Source: Cymbomonas tetramitiformis
Taxonomy: Eukaryota > Chlorophyta > Pyramimonadophyceae > Pyramimonadales > Pyramimonadaceae
NCBI GenBank assembly: GCA_001247695.2
Contig: LGRX02029181.1
Location: 22,761 to 86,760, forward strand
Direction of reading: 5' to 3'
Length of the DNA stretch: 64,000 nucleotides
How positions within the stretch are numbered: position 1 is the stretch's first letter; every line of letters begins with the position of its first letter. The translations under genes and the position numbers were made by a program. The notes under the pieces were generated by a model, which was given only the letters and a program-made list of their open reading frames with translations, ran no database searches and was not told the origin of the DNA. Below, one piece after another: positions 25,494-33,440 of the stretch.

Positions 25494-26828
25494 ATGAGCC
25501 TCCCCATGTCATTGGCCTACGGCTTATCGAAAATGAACTCGTATTCCACCAATTACTTCAGATTGGAAACCACTAATCTTACTAAAGCATCGAGGTATTC
25601 AACTATAACTTTGAATCTGCCTGTCAATTCCATCGTTAATATGAAAAGTCTCAGTATGCATTGCAAAGGTTCGTGCAAAACTCCTATATCATATACGGAC
25701 ACTACAGCTAAAGATTTAATTGTTACGCTTCCCAACGGGTTGGAAAAGCTCATCTCTAGGTGTGAGGTGTTCGCAGGAGGGCAGCAATTGACCACTGGTT
25801 TTCAATCTTACAGCACGGTAGCAACCGTTCTCGACACTATCAAAACAACACTCAGTAAAGAAATGACTTATCAACGTGTTCTCAAAAATCAAGAAATCAA
25901 TGTTGCTGACAATTTCTATGCCACACCACGACCATACATCTTGAATACCTGGCTCAGCATATTAGGAGAAGCAGAACCTTCATACATTGATACAAGTCTT
26001 CTTCCTCCAGTTCAAATCAGATTGTATTTGCATGGGCCTGAGGTGTTAGGAGCGTTTGTCCAAGGTAGTCCACCTGAAGTCGATCTCACGGAAAAAGCCC
26101 AACAGACTTTAATATCACAAGGGGACTTTTTATTAGACGACCTTTACTTTACCGTAGAAACAATCACTTTCAGTTCAGGTGTCTACGATGCCGCCGTGGA
26201 ATCAAAATTGCGTGACGGTTTTTTGGAAATTCCGTATAAGAACTATTTTTCATTTTTTGAAGGGGCCTCTACGATGGACAAAAGTACGCGATTCTCTTTG
26301 AGTTCACAGTGTATTGATAACATATATGCTGTTCAACGCCCAGGGGATTATCGGGATAAACCTTTAGGACTTATCAAATTGGAAAACACCTGTGGTACAT
26401 CTTACCTCCCGTCTTACTTTAGATTTTCAGCTGGTCATTTAGGTGCTCTACAATTTAACTTGAATAACCTGTTCGTTCCTAACTATAGAGTCGACCCTCT
26501 TGCAGCCTTCAATCTGCTCACTATCGGTAAAGCTGACAACTACGGTACGCTATCGGGTTGTAAGATTAACAGTTATGAAGATTGGCTCAATAATCAGTTC
26601 ATTCCTATGGTACGTTTGAATCTCCCCTCAGAAATGGGCGTCAGAAGCCTAACAGGATTGGATTCTCGGGGTTTGAACAGTTCCTTCTATTTTCAAACTC
26701 ATATAGCACAACCAGATGACGCTTTACAAAAGGTAAATCTGACAAACAGTAACGAGGTAATGATTATTTGCGAAACGACCGCAGTTCTTCGTATCGGTCA
26801 AAACCGTGTGATCGAAACGGTATTTTAA
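25494..26828 (+). CDS. Major capsid protein (double jelly-roll)
   Basis: 444 residues, the size expected for PLV major capsid proteins. It is rich in beta-prone segments, with a short helical N-terminus (MSLPMSLAYGLSKMNSYSTNYF). Segments such as LIVTLPNGLEKLISRCEVFAG and QIRLYLHGPEVLGAF resemble jelly-roll strands. Gene order (penton, MCP, small protein, fibres) supports the call. It would form the trimeric hexon-like capsomers of an icosahedral shell. It has no relation to retroviral Gag. The start is preceded by 'taatatatatacaaaa'. Confidence 0.82.
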   Translation: MSLPMSLAYGLSKMNSYSTNYFRLETTNLTKASRYSTITLNLPVNSIVNMKSLSMHCKGSCKTPISYTDTTAKDLIVTLPNGLEKLISRCEVFAGGQQLTTGFQSYSTVATVLDTIKTTLSKEMTYQRVLKNQEINVADNFYATPRPYILNTWLSILGEAEPSYIDTSLLPPVQIRLYLHGPEVLGAFVQGSPPEVDLTEKAQQTLISQGDFLLDDLYFTVETITFSSGVYDAAVESKLRDGFLEIPYKNYFSFFEGASTMDKSTRFSLSSQCIDNIYAVQRPGDYRDKPLGLIKLENTCGTSYLPSYFRFSAGHLGALQFNLNNLFVPNYRVDPLAAFNLLTIGKADNYGTLSGCKINSYEDWLNNQFIPMVRLNLPSEMGVRSLTGLDSRGLNSSFYFQTHIAQPDDALQKVNLTNSNEVMIICETTAVLRIGQNRVIETVF

Positions 26829-26851
26829 AAAGCGGTTAATAGTATACAAAC

Positions 26852-27172
26852 ATGGCTCAACAACCAGGATTGGTTGGGTACAACATGATAAAAGATGTAG
26901 GACCGAACGTGGACAAACAGATTCACACCGCGACGATGTTTCAAATGTCAGGTTTTAGACCGGTTATGATGCAACAACTCCCATGTAAAACAATCAATGA
27001 CATCACATATCCACCATTCAGGATAAGCAACGTTCATCCTTTGGCGGGATACAAAAGTTATACTTTAGGGCATGGTGAAAAGCTTTCTCAAAAGATGGAA
27101 ATGTTCCATTTCCCGATGGAGCATCCATTGAATAGTCGATTGTTGCAACCTGTACCTTTGTTTTTTTCATAG
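26852..27172 (+). CDS. Small structural-cluster protein
   Basis: 106 residues starting MAQQPGLVGYNMI, with Met- and Pro-rich segments (FRPVMMQQLPCK). It lies 23 bp after the MCP stop with TAGTATA upstream of the ATG, and 13 bp before the first fibre-like gene. The position suggests a virion component, perhaps cement or fibre attachment. No family is recognised. Confidence 0.6.
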   Translation: MAQQPGLVGYNMIKDVGPNVDKQIHTATMFQMSGFRPVMMQQLPCKTINDITYPPFRISNVHPLAGYKSYTLGHGEKLSQKMEMFHFPMEHPLNSRLLQPVPLFFS

Positions 27173-27185
27173 ATTAGTATATACA

Positions 27186-27632
27186 ATGTCAGCTTTCGGA
27201 AATGAATTGAATGCAAAAACCTTAACTTATGCCAATACTACGTTTCGCACAACACTAAGAAATGGAACATTGATACAATTAACAAAGGATGATGTACAGA
27301 ATCAAATTATATTAGGTGATACTGCTACAAATGTTCGGTTGCCGGAATGTCTACCTGCTATCAAAGGTAAAATGTTTACAATTTATAACGGAACAGCCGC
27401 AACAGGCAGCATAGTGACTCTTCAAAAGTTTGAGGGTGACAGAATAAATGGATCTTCAGACACAATTAACGGCGATATTGAGTTGAAAAATGGTGCAACC
27501 AATGGCGAAAGTATAACGAGCGTCACTCTAATTGCATCAGGCGAAAGGACGTTTCAATCAGGTTCAACTACCGTTGTTGACATTCCAGGAAATTGGTATG
27601 TGATTTCAACATCTTATCGGAATACATATTAA
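27186..27632 (+). CDS. Short fibre/knob-like protein with MSxFG start
   Basis: 148 residues, Thr/Asn/Gly-rich and beta-prone. It starts MSAFGNELNAKTLT, a start shared in style with the two other fibre-like proteins downstream. No catalytic motif. Likely a short spike or cap protein; the ATG follows 'agtatataca'. Confidence 0.6.
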   Translation: MSAFGNELNAKTLTYANTTFRTTLRNGTLIQLTKDDVQNQIILGDTATNVRLPECLPAIKGKMFTIYNGTAATGSIVTLQKFEGDRINGSSDTINGDIELKNGATNGESITSVTLIASGERTFQSGSTTVVDIPGNWYVISTSYRNTY

Positions 27633-27654
27633 AATATAAAAAGTATAGTATATA

Positions 27655-29463
27655 ATGTCAGCTTTCGGTTCAAATTTAATTGTAACAGAAATTAACGGTA
27701 AACCATTTGTAAATGGTACGGGTCCAACCGATACACTAACGTGCGATACAGTGGTGTGTCAAACTATAGGCAGCGTTGAATCGCCGCTTGAGACCATGCA
27801 TATCGGGTCAGATATACGCTATCAGAACGATATCAAATTCATAGATACTCAAGACCCATTGAATCAACGAGAACAAATGTCCTTGTTGACAGATGGGTCG
27901 CTAAAAGTACACACATCAATCAAATTCAACGACTTCGTGTTGAACAACCCGGTTTCCAAATCACGATTTTCAGCAGGTCTCGATGACCTCGATGCATCGT
28001 TTGAGATTAAAAGCTTGGATCCTGTTGAACAAACACGAGTTAAGATTGGGGAAACCGGTATTAATGAAATTACATGTATGCAAACGACAATCAATATAGA
28101 GCCATTCGGCAGTGGTCTGTTAATCAACGACGGTCCACTCGTGCTCAACAGCGGTGATATCACATTGACTGCAGGTAAGTATATTGGAGATGGCTCATTA
28201 TTGAGTAACTTACCCACAGGTGCGAACCAAGATTTGCAATCTGTGACTACTCAAGGAAGCACGACTAGTGTCGCCGATGTTTCATACACCGGAACGGGTA
28301 CCATGGTAGTCAATCAAGAAAAACTGAGTGGAAATAATCTTAGAATTGAGAGTGGCTCTGTATCGAGTGGTAAGGTATCGATCGGAGAGCAGTCTCAAGG
28401 GTTTACCAATGCCGACCACATTGGAGACCGTTCTATCGCTATAGGTAGGAATGCATTGTCCATTAACAATACAACAAGTAATGATACGATTGCGATTGGT
28501 TCTGGTTCGTGTAATTCTAATTGTGGTGACTATGTCGTGTCTATTGGCGACGACTGTGGTCAGGTTAACTGCAAAGATGCAGCAGTGAACATTGGAAAAT
28601 ATGCAGGTGAATATACAGCCGGTGAAAGTTCCATAAACATAGGTGCTTTGGCAGGACAAAACTCTACTCAGAGTGCGGTTAACACCGATAACACAATCGT
28701 TTTGAACGCGAGCGGGGTAGAATTAAATGCCGGTGTCGCAAGTAGTTGTTATATCAGGCCTATCAGGGCCAGTCCCGATCCTTCAAGCGAGTCACAAATG
28801 TTGCATTATGACACAGCATCCAATGAGGTCCGATATGGTCCTGTTTCTAGTGGCGGCGGTGTTCCAAGTTTATCACAGGTCCTTGCTGTCGGAAATACCG
28901 GTGGTTCGATCCAACTCAGTTCAGATTTAGACACAACTGCTATTAGAATTACAAACAGTATTGACTGGGCTTACACAAATCCAAACACATCTTCGATAAC
29001 GACCGATGGTATTCCTTTGACACAACTTACAAGTGCTTATCGAAAAACTACATCACCTAATACGTTCACCGGTCAAGTCTATACCATGGTGAACACAACA
29101 TCTTCAACGATAACGTCGGGAACGGTTGTCTCTTTTGACGATGTCAGCACGAACATCAACGGTGTAAAGCCATACTCTGCGATAAACACAACTACTAATA
29201 CCAATGTGGCTGTTATCGGTGTATGTATCCAAGATAGTCTTGCAGGTAATTCTTGTTTTGTACTTATTAGCGGTTTCTGTTCTGTTAACTGTATTGATGG
29301 TTCGTATACCAAGGGGCAATTATTAGGAGTTCAAGCAAATGGTATTGTAAATTCAGCGACAGTCACAACGACGACCGGTGTGATCGGGTGCTGTATGGAA
29401 ACCGTAACTCATGCATCGCCAAATGCAGTTATATGTTATTTACAACCGTCATTTAAATTGTAA
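27655..29463 (+). CDS. Long trimeric fibre protein with YadA-like head repeats
   Basis: 602 residues. After the MSAFGSNLIVTEI start there is a beta-rich shaft. At about 255-345 are repeated SIAIGRNAL / TIAIGSGS / VVSIGDDCG / AVNIGKYAG / SINIGALAG units, the pattern of YadA/adhesin head repeats that form left-handed trimeric beta-rolls. The C-terminal ~150 residues form a Cys-containing knob-like domain (GVCIQDSLAGNSCFVLISGFCSVNC). It would form the receptor-binding spike. TATAGTATATA lies directly before the ATG. Confidence 0.78.
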   Translation: MSAFGSNLIVTEINGKPFVNGTGPTDTLTCDTVVCQTIGSVESPLETMHIGSDIRYQNDIKFIDTQDPLNQREQMSLLTDGSLKVHTSIKFNDFVLNNPVSKSRFSAGLDDLDASFEIKSLDPVEQTRVKIGETGINEITCMQTTINIEPFGSGLLINDGPLVLNSGDITLTAGKYIGDGSLLSNLPTGANQDLQSVTTQGSTTSVADVSYTGTGTMVVNQEKLSGNNLRIESGSVSSGKVSIGEQSQGFTNADHIGDRSIAIGRNALSINNTTSNDTIAIGSGSCNSNCGDYVVSIGDDCGQVNCKDAAVNIGKYAGEYTAGESSINIGALAGQNSTQSAVNTDNTIVLNASGVELNAGVASSCYIRPIRASPDPSSESQMLHYDTASNEVRYGPVSSGGGVPSLSQVLAVGNTGGSIQLSSDLDTTAIRITNSIDWAYTNPNTSSITTDGIPLTQLTSAYRKTTSPNTFTGQVYTMVNTTSSTITSGTVVSFDDVSTNINGVKPYSAINTTTNTNVAVIGVCIQDSLAGNSCFVLISGFCSVNCIDGSYTKGQLLGVQANGIVNSATVTTTTGVIGCCMETVTHASPNAVICYLQPSFKL

Positions 29464-29474
29464 ATATATTGTAA

Positions 29475-30014
29475 ATGCCTGTAAAGCGAAATGATCCTAA
29501 TTTACCAAGTTGTGAAACCGTCGTTCAAGATGGGGTCGGTATGAGAATAAAAGGTATTATAAATGGTAGACTTGCAAATACTCGATGCAAGGTAAGAAAT
29601 ATTGCTGACGCCCAAGGAAACGTAGTTAGATATAATAAACAGAACTTACCAAAAACAAAAGCAAAAACAGATCAACGTCAATCTAGGGTGAACGTATCAT
29701 TAGAGGGTGGGACCGGTGCAAACGCCATTTTAATATATGATACAGGGGCAACGTCCACCCAAATGAGCACAGCAGATGCCAGACTTATAGGAATAATTAA
29801 ACCAGACGGTACGTCCGATTATCATAATCAACCACAACGTGCTACCGGTATAGGCGGTTCGGTTGCCACAACACAATATTCCGACGTTCCTTTAATATTA
29901 CCAGCGACCGGTGAAGTCACAGAAGGCTCGGTATTGGTTTATCCTAACGCTATAGGATTGTTAGGTATATCACATATAAAACACTTTAAACGATACAGCG
30001 TGAAATTTAAATAG
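29475..30014 (+). CDS. Retropepsin-like aspartic protease
   Basis: 179 residues. ILIYDTGATSTQM holds the catalytic Asp89-Thr-Gly triplet with the hydrophobic lead-in strand. ATGIGGSVATTQY is flap-like, and GLLGISHIKHF near 161-171 matches the conserved hydrophobic-hydrophobic-Gly segment of retropepsins and DDI1-like proteases. A ~70-residue basic N-terminus precedes the fold. It lies between two fibre genes in the late cluster. No Ulp1/adenain-type maturation protease was found in the element, so this protein is a candidate capsid-maturation protease (inference). It would act as a homodimer, as retropepsins do. Confidence 0.78.
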   Translation: MPVKRNDPNLPSCETVVQDGVGMRIKGIINGRLANTRCKVRNIADAQGNVVRYNKQNLPKTKAKTDQRQSRVNVSLEGGTGANAILIYDTGATSTQMSTADARLIGIIKPDGTSDYHNQPQRATGIGGSVATTQYSDVPLILPATGEVTEGSVLVYPNAIGLLGISHIKHFKRYSVKFK

Positions 30015-30027
30015 GTACATATGATAT

Positions 30028-30849
30028 ATGTCAAGTTTTGGACAAAGTTTAGTTTGTAAGAATTTAACATGTGATACCGTTAATGGTCAAACATACAATC
30101 CTGTACAAAGTTCAAAATGGACCGAAACAAATAATGTTTTGGAACCGGCAACCGCTGGAGCAAGTGTAAAAATTTCCGGTTTAGAAGTAGATGGAAATGC
30201 AAGAATCAATGGTGGAATTGTCAACGTTGCACAATTAAGTTCCGAGACAAATTTAGAATTACAAGGGTCAAAATCTGCTGATTCAACATTTATAGATTTG
30301 AATACATCACTGGTTGAATTATCAGAAGTTAATTCAGTGTATGCTTTGGAGTTTCGTAAACGACCTATTATACCATCAAATCAATTTTTTAGAATTAACA
30401 TGTTAGGTGATATCATAGGTTGTAATGATATAGATTGCAATAAGTTAACAACAAAAACTTTACAATATGAAAATCTTGATATGTCTAAGTTTCCTAGAAT
30501 ACAACCTACAGCTGGTCAAGGTACTCGAATATTGACATTCCCTTCAAATACTTTTGGTGTATTGTGTGAATTTCAGTTAGCAGGATCTGAAACCGGTTCT
30601 CCAATAGCTAATTTCAAAATTCAACACGCTGATACAGCTGTGAATGAGAATATTATAGACAAGTATATTTTGATTTGTGAAGGTTTAGGTATCTTTACAA
30701 CAGAAGCACAAAAAGATACATTAGTTGCATCTTCAAATTTAATTGATGAGACTGATTTGGAGCTTAGTATTTCTTCTTTGTATCGAAATTTTAACACCGA
30801 TGTTATTAGATTTTTCTTGAAGTTAACTCCTGTTCTTCCAGCCCCGTAA
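30028..30849 (+). CDS. Fibre/spike-like protein with MSxFG start
   Basis: 273 residues. The N-terminus MSSFGQSLVCKNLTCDTVNGQ closely parallels MSAFG...TDTLTCDTVVCQTIG of the 602-residue fibre, suggesting a common virion-anchoring peptide. The rest is beta-prone with a distinct C-terminal domain (FGVLCEFQLAGSETGSPIANF). It is the last PLV gene before the right TIR, which begins 31 bp after its stop. A 'ccccg taat ttcttcgggg' hairpin at 30842-30860, followed by a T-run, overlaps the stop and may terminate transcription. Confidence 0.65.
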   Translation: MSSFGQSLVCKNLTCDTVNGQTYNPVQSSKWTETNNVLEPATAGASVKISGLEVDGNARINGGIVNVAQLSSETNLELQGSKSADSTFIDLNTSLVELSEVNSVYALEFRKRPIIPSNQFFRINMLGDIIGCNDIDCNKLTTKTLQYENLDMSKFPRIQPTAGQGTRILTFPSNTFGVLCEFQLAGSETGSPIANFKIQHADTAVNENIIDKYILICEGLGIFTTEAQKDTLVASSNLIDETDLELSISSLYRNFNTDVIRFFLKLTPVLPAP

Positions 30850-30866
30850 TTTCTTCGGGGGGATTT
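30842..30866 (+). terminator. GC hairpin plus T-run at the end of the structural gene cluster
   Basis: 'ccccg' pairs with 'cgggg' around a short loop, followed by 'ggatttttta'. It looks like an intrinsic terminator or mRNA 3' stem at the last PLV gene. The type is unusual for a eukaryotic context, so it is only a suggestion. Confidence 0.4.
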
Positions 30867-30880
30867 TTTAGAATTAATGA

Positions 30881-31698
30881 TAAGATATCGGAAGAGAAAA
30901 AGGAATCAAGTTTTGTCATAAAGAGAAACTTAAAATTACTATATACACCATTCTCAGTTTATGACAAGGAAAAGGAACAATCAAAGATTGTTCCCGGTGC
31001 GATCGCAAAAAAAGCATGAAACGCCCGATATTTTAGGTAACCATTGCCTCACTTTTTCAACTACTTCTCTAATTATGACAAACCATAAAAGGAACAATCT
31101 TTGATTGTTCCCGGAGCCAAATCGCAGATTTCCAGATGTGTACCACCGGACTGTGTCACAAACAGAAACTTATATTTACTATAATACTACTTCTCTAATT
31201 ATGACACATGGTGTCGGCTTGTGCAGATCTGCCATAGGATGTTCCAAACCGGGGATTAATACTATAGTAATATAATCTCACATCGGAACACATAACACAC
31301 AAGAGCGGGGTTGTCACAGATTTCCAGAAACACAATTTCAGATATTGTCGCAGAATTCCAGAAACACAATTTCAGATATTGTCGCAGAATTCCAGAAAAT
31401 TCTAATGTTCCAAACCGGGGATTAATACTATAGTAATATATTCTCACTTTGGAACACAATCACACAATAGATATATGTTAGCGAGCTTGGGGAAGCGAGC
31501 GATGCAAGACTGGCGTGGGCGGTAAGTAGGCGGTCACGGTGTCGGCTTATGAAGATCTGCCATAGATAACCATAGGTGCTCACTACATGGGAAGCGTTCC
31601 GAAATACTGGGAAATCCTGGCAAAATACAGAAGGTACTTAAGGAATACAGTTGTATTTAATAAGGATACTCACCCTCTACACGCTTCCCATGTAGTCA
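30881..31698 (-). repeat. PLV right terminal inverted repeat
   Basis: Inverted copy of the left repeat. It holds the matching dyad elements at 30914-30966, 31154-31206, 31240-31290 and 31406-31456, and the palindromes at 30974-30994 and 31091-31111. It ends in CGCTTCCCATGTAGTCA, directly abutting the helicase ORF of the right flank. Confidence 0.95.
31583..31695. repeat. 113-bp outermost TIR segment with its own 14-bp inverted ends (right)
   Basis: Inverse of 5788-5900, with the same 14-bp ends CTACATGGGAAGCG / CGCTTCCCATGTAG. It forms the outer end of the right TIR. Confidence 0.85.
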
Positions 31699-32883
31699 CC
31701 ATGACGGAATTCATGGCGTGCACCTGCTCGTTGGTCGAGAAGACGGTCACGCAATCCACGGGTGGGATCACCCCGGTGTTTGGATTGATCACGCGCGCGT
31801 TGAGTATATTGAGGTTCTCCGCTGTCAAAGTTCCCCAGCGCATCGCGCGACAGAGACGTAGAAGCTCGGGATCGCTCTGTCGGTGGTTCTCCTCCAGCAA
31901 GATCACCGTGTTCAGCAATTCGTGCCAGATGTACTCACCGACATCGTCGATTGAAGTCCCCGCGCTCCGTTCACTCACCCGATGATATACTGGAATTGGT
32001 GGGAGTACTGGTGGCAATTGGAACAAGTCGCCGATATATCCTATCCCAGACAGCCCACCCATTGGCTCCTCATGATTGTCCAGCTTCTTGCGCAAATGCA
32101 GGCTGATCTTTCCGTTTTCTTTGCGTTTCAACATCGAAACCTCGTCAATCAGCGGCAAAACTATCTTCAACTCATCTTCGACTGCAACGTTCGCCATATT
32201 CGATAGGAGCTGCGCAAGCTTGTGAATCGTGCAGCCTCCAATGAGACATGCGGCTGAACCGGTGATGGCTGTTTTGTGCAGCACGTCGAGTAACCACCAC
32301 GAAGATGCGAGCGTTGTGACGGCCTTGATGACCTCTGACTTTCCGGAGCCCGCTTCACCACCAAAATACATGAACAATTGCTTGAGGTGGAGTCCCCACC
32401 CATGAGATGCGCAATAACCTTATCACACACCGGAGATCTGAACGAATTCTCACGTGCGATGTGACGCACGAGTGGGACAGAGAGCATGACAAACGCGTAA
32501 TGTTGCTTGTGGTTAAGTTTGAAGTGAGCCGAGACTGCGCCAACGCTCGCAAATAACGGCACTTCCAAACTGTGGTCACCGGCGTCACGGCAGACACTGG
32601 CTACGGAATACGGAACACCTTGAAATATAATTGAGAATTCCGTTATGGTAGGTGGACGGTGATTGTGATCGTTGTCGATTGAAATGTTGAGCATATCTCC
32701 GTCCTCGCCGCTGATGGGTCCCGCGCCATCTGTTCCATTATCCCGCAGACTACCGGATGTATATGTTATCTCATCGCTCAATATAATATGTGTGTGGAAT
32801 GCTCGGTGCATGGGATAATGCCTTGTGAGTGGAATGTCGTTGTATGCAAGATGATACGTGAGTTGAAATATATCACAAGGCAC
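31696..32883 (-). pseudogene. Pif1-type (Helitron-like) helicase, frameshifted and truncated
   Basis: The upstream piece (32883 to about 32370) contains LNHKQHYAF, like the L-N-x-x-Q-x-x-A-F start of Pif1/Helitron helicases. After one frameshift near 32370-32380 the second piece gives Walker A GGEAGSGKSEVI, Walker B LPLIDEVSML, motif III YIGDLFQLPPV and LLEENHRQSD. The ORF is then cut at the PLV right terminus; its last ten codons (TTWEACRG etc.) are read from the inverted repeat. About 200 C-terminal residues of a normal helicase are missing and are not seen on the far side of the PLV. No Rep domain is in the window, so assignment to a Helitron is likely but not proven. Confidence 0.8.
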
Positions 32884-33440
32884 TATCCCATATTCTTATA
32901 TAATATCAACATATATAGTAATATATCATGAGGAGAGAACATTTCATTAAACTAGCAATGTGACTACCCCCCTGATCAAGGACATAATGTTAATCGACTC
33001 ATATGACAACTGCATATATGTCATATAGGTATTATATGACAACTTGCTGATGGGACCCCGACCTCTTTCATTAGATGGCCAAGTATCGTCGTGCATGAAC
33101 AACATGATATGATGCCGCCGGTCGAATACAACCACTATCAATATGATATATCAAAATAGCAATTCTGCTCAAAACTTTTGCATTTGCATGTTATATACAT
33201 GTGCGCATGCATGCATGCATGTGTGTGTGTGTATACGCACACCTGCCTGAGCTAATTCTGTTCAAAACTTTGGTATATGCATGTTATATATATGTGTGTG
33301 TGTGTGTATGCGCACACCTGCCTGGGCTATATATATGATATATATGATATATATATATATATATATAACTTTTCATCATATGATAGACATATATGAAATA
33401 TCTATATGCATACATATATGGGTAATATAATCATATAGTA
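32665..33440. repeat. Direct duplication, copy 1 (helicase 5' region and upstream)
   Basis: Matches 34630-35575 over several blocks, for example 'gaaatgttgagcatatctcc', 'actacccccctgatcaagg', 'gcaattctgctcaaaac' and 'aacttttcatcatatgat'. It includes the first codons of the helicase ORF and its upstream DNA, with GT and AT microsatellites around 33220-33370 and an internal ~90-bp tandem duplication (33158-33325). This copy lacks the 245-bp insertion seen in copy 2. Confidence 0.88.

Larger units (their letters stand above)
5785..31698. mobile_element. Complete integrated Polinton-like virus (PLV), 25.9 kb
   Basis: Bounded by inverted repeats of about 0.81 kb (5785-6594 and 30881-31698). Between them lie the hallmark genes of the Polinton/PLV group: protein-primed PolB, rve-type integrase, A32/FtsK packaging ATPase, double jelly-roll major capsid protein, penton-like minor capsid protein, and a Prim-Pol helicase. 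Two DNA methyltransferases, a lipase-like protein and fibre genes are also present. All hallmark ORFs are full length and uninterrupted, so the copy looks recent and possibly functional. The AT-rich composition contrasts with the GC-richer host and retroelement DNA. No target-site duplication is visible at the two outer ends: the left flank is a 175-bp tandem repeat and the right flank a helicase gene. Confidence 0.93.

Noticed and set aside
28282..28659. Minus-strand ORF in the fibre gene
   Set aside because: Its Cys/Thr/Arg pattern mirrors the repeated fibre codons on the opposite strand.
31587..31985. 132-residue plus-strand ORF at the PLV right edge
   Set aside because: Antisense to the helicase fragment and the TIR.
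33180..33370. Regulatory element rich in GT/AT
   Set aside because: These are microsatellites; length differences between the two duplicated copies are explained by slippage.
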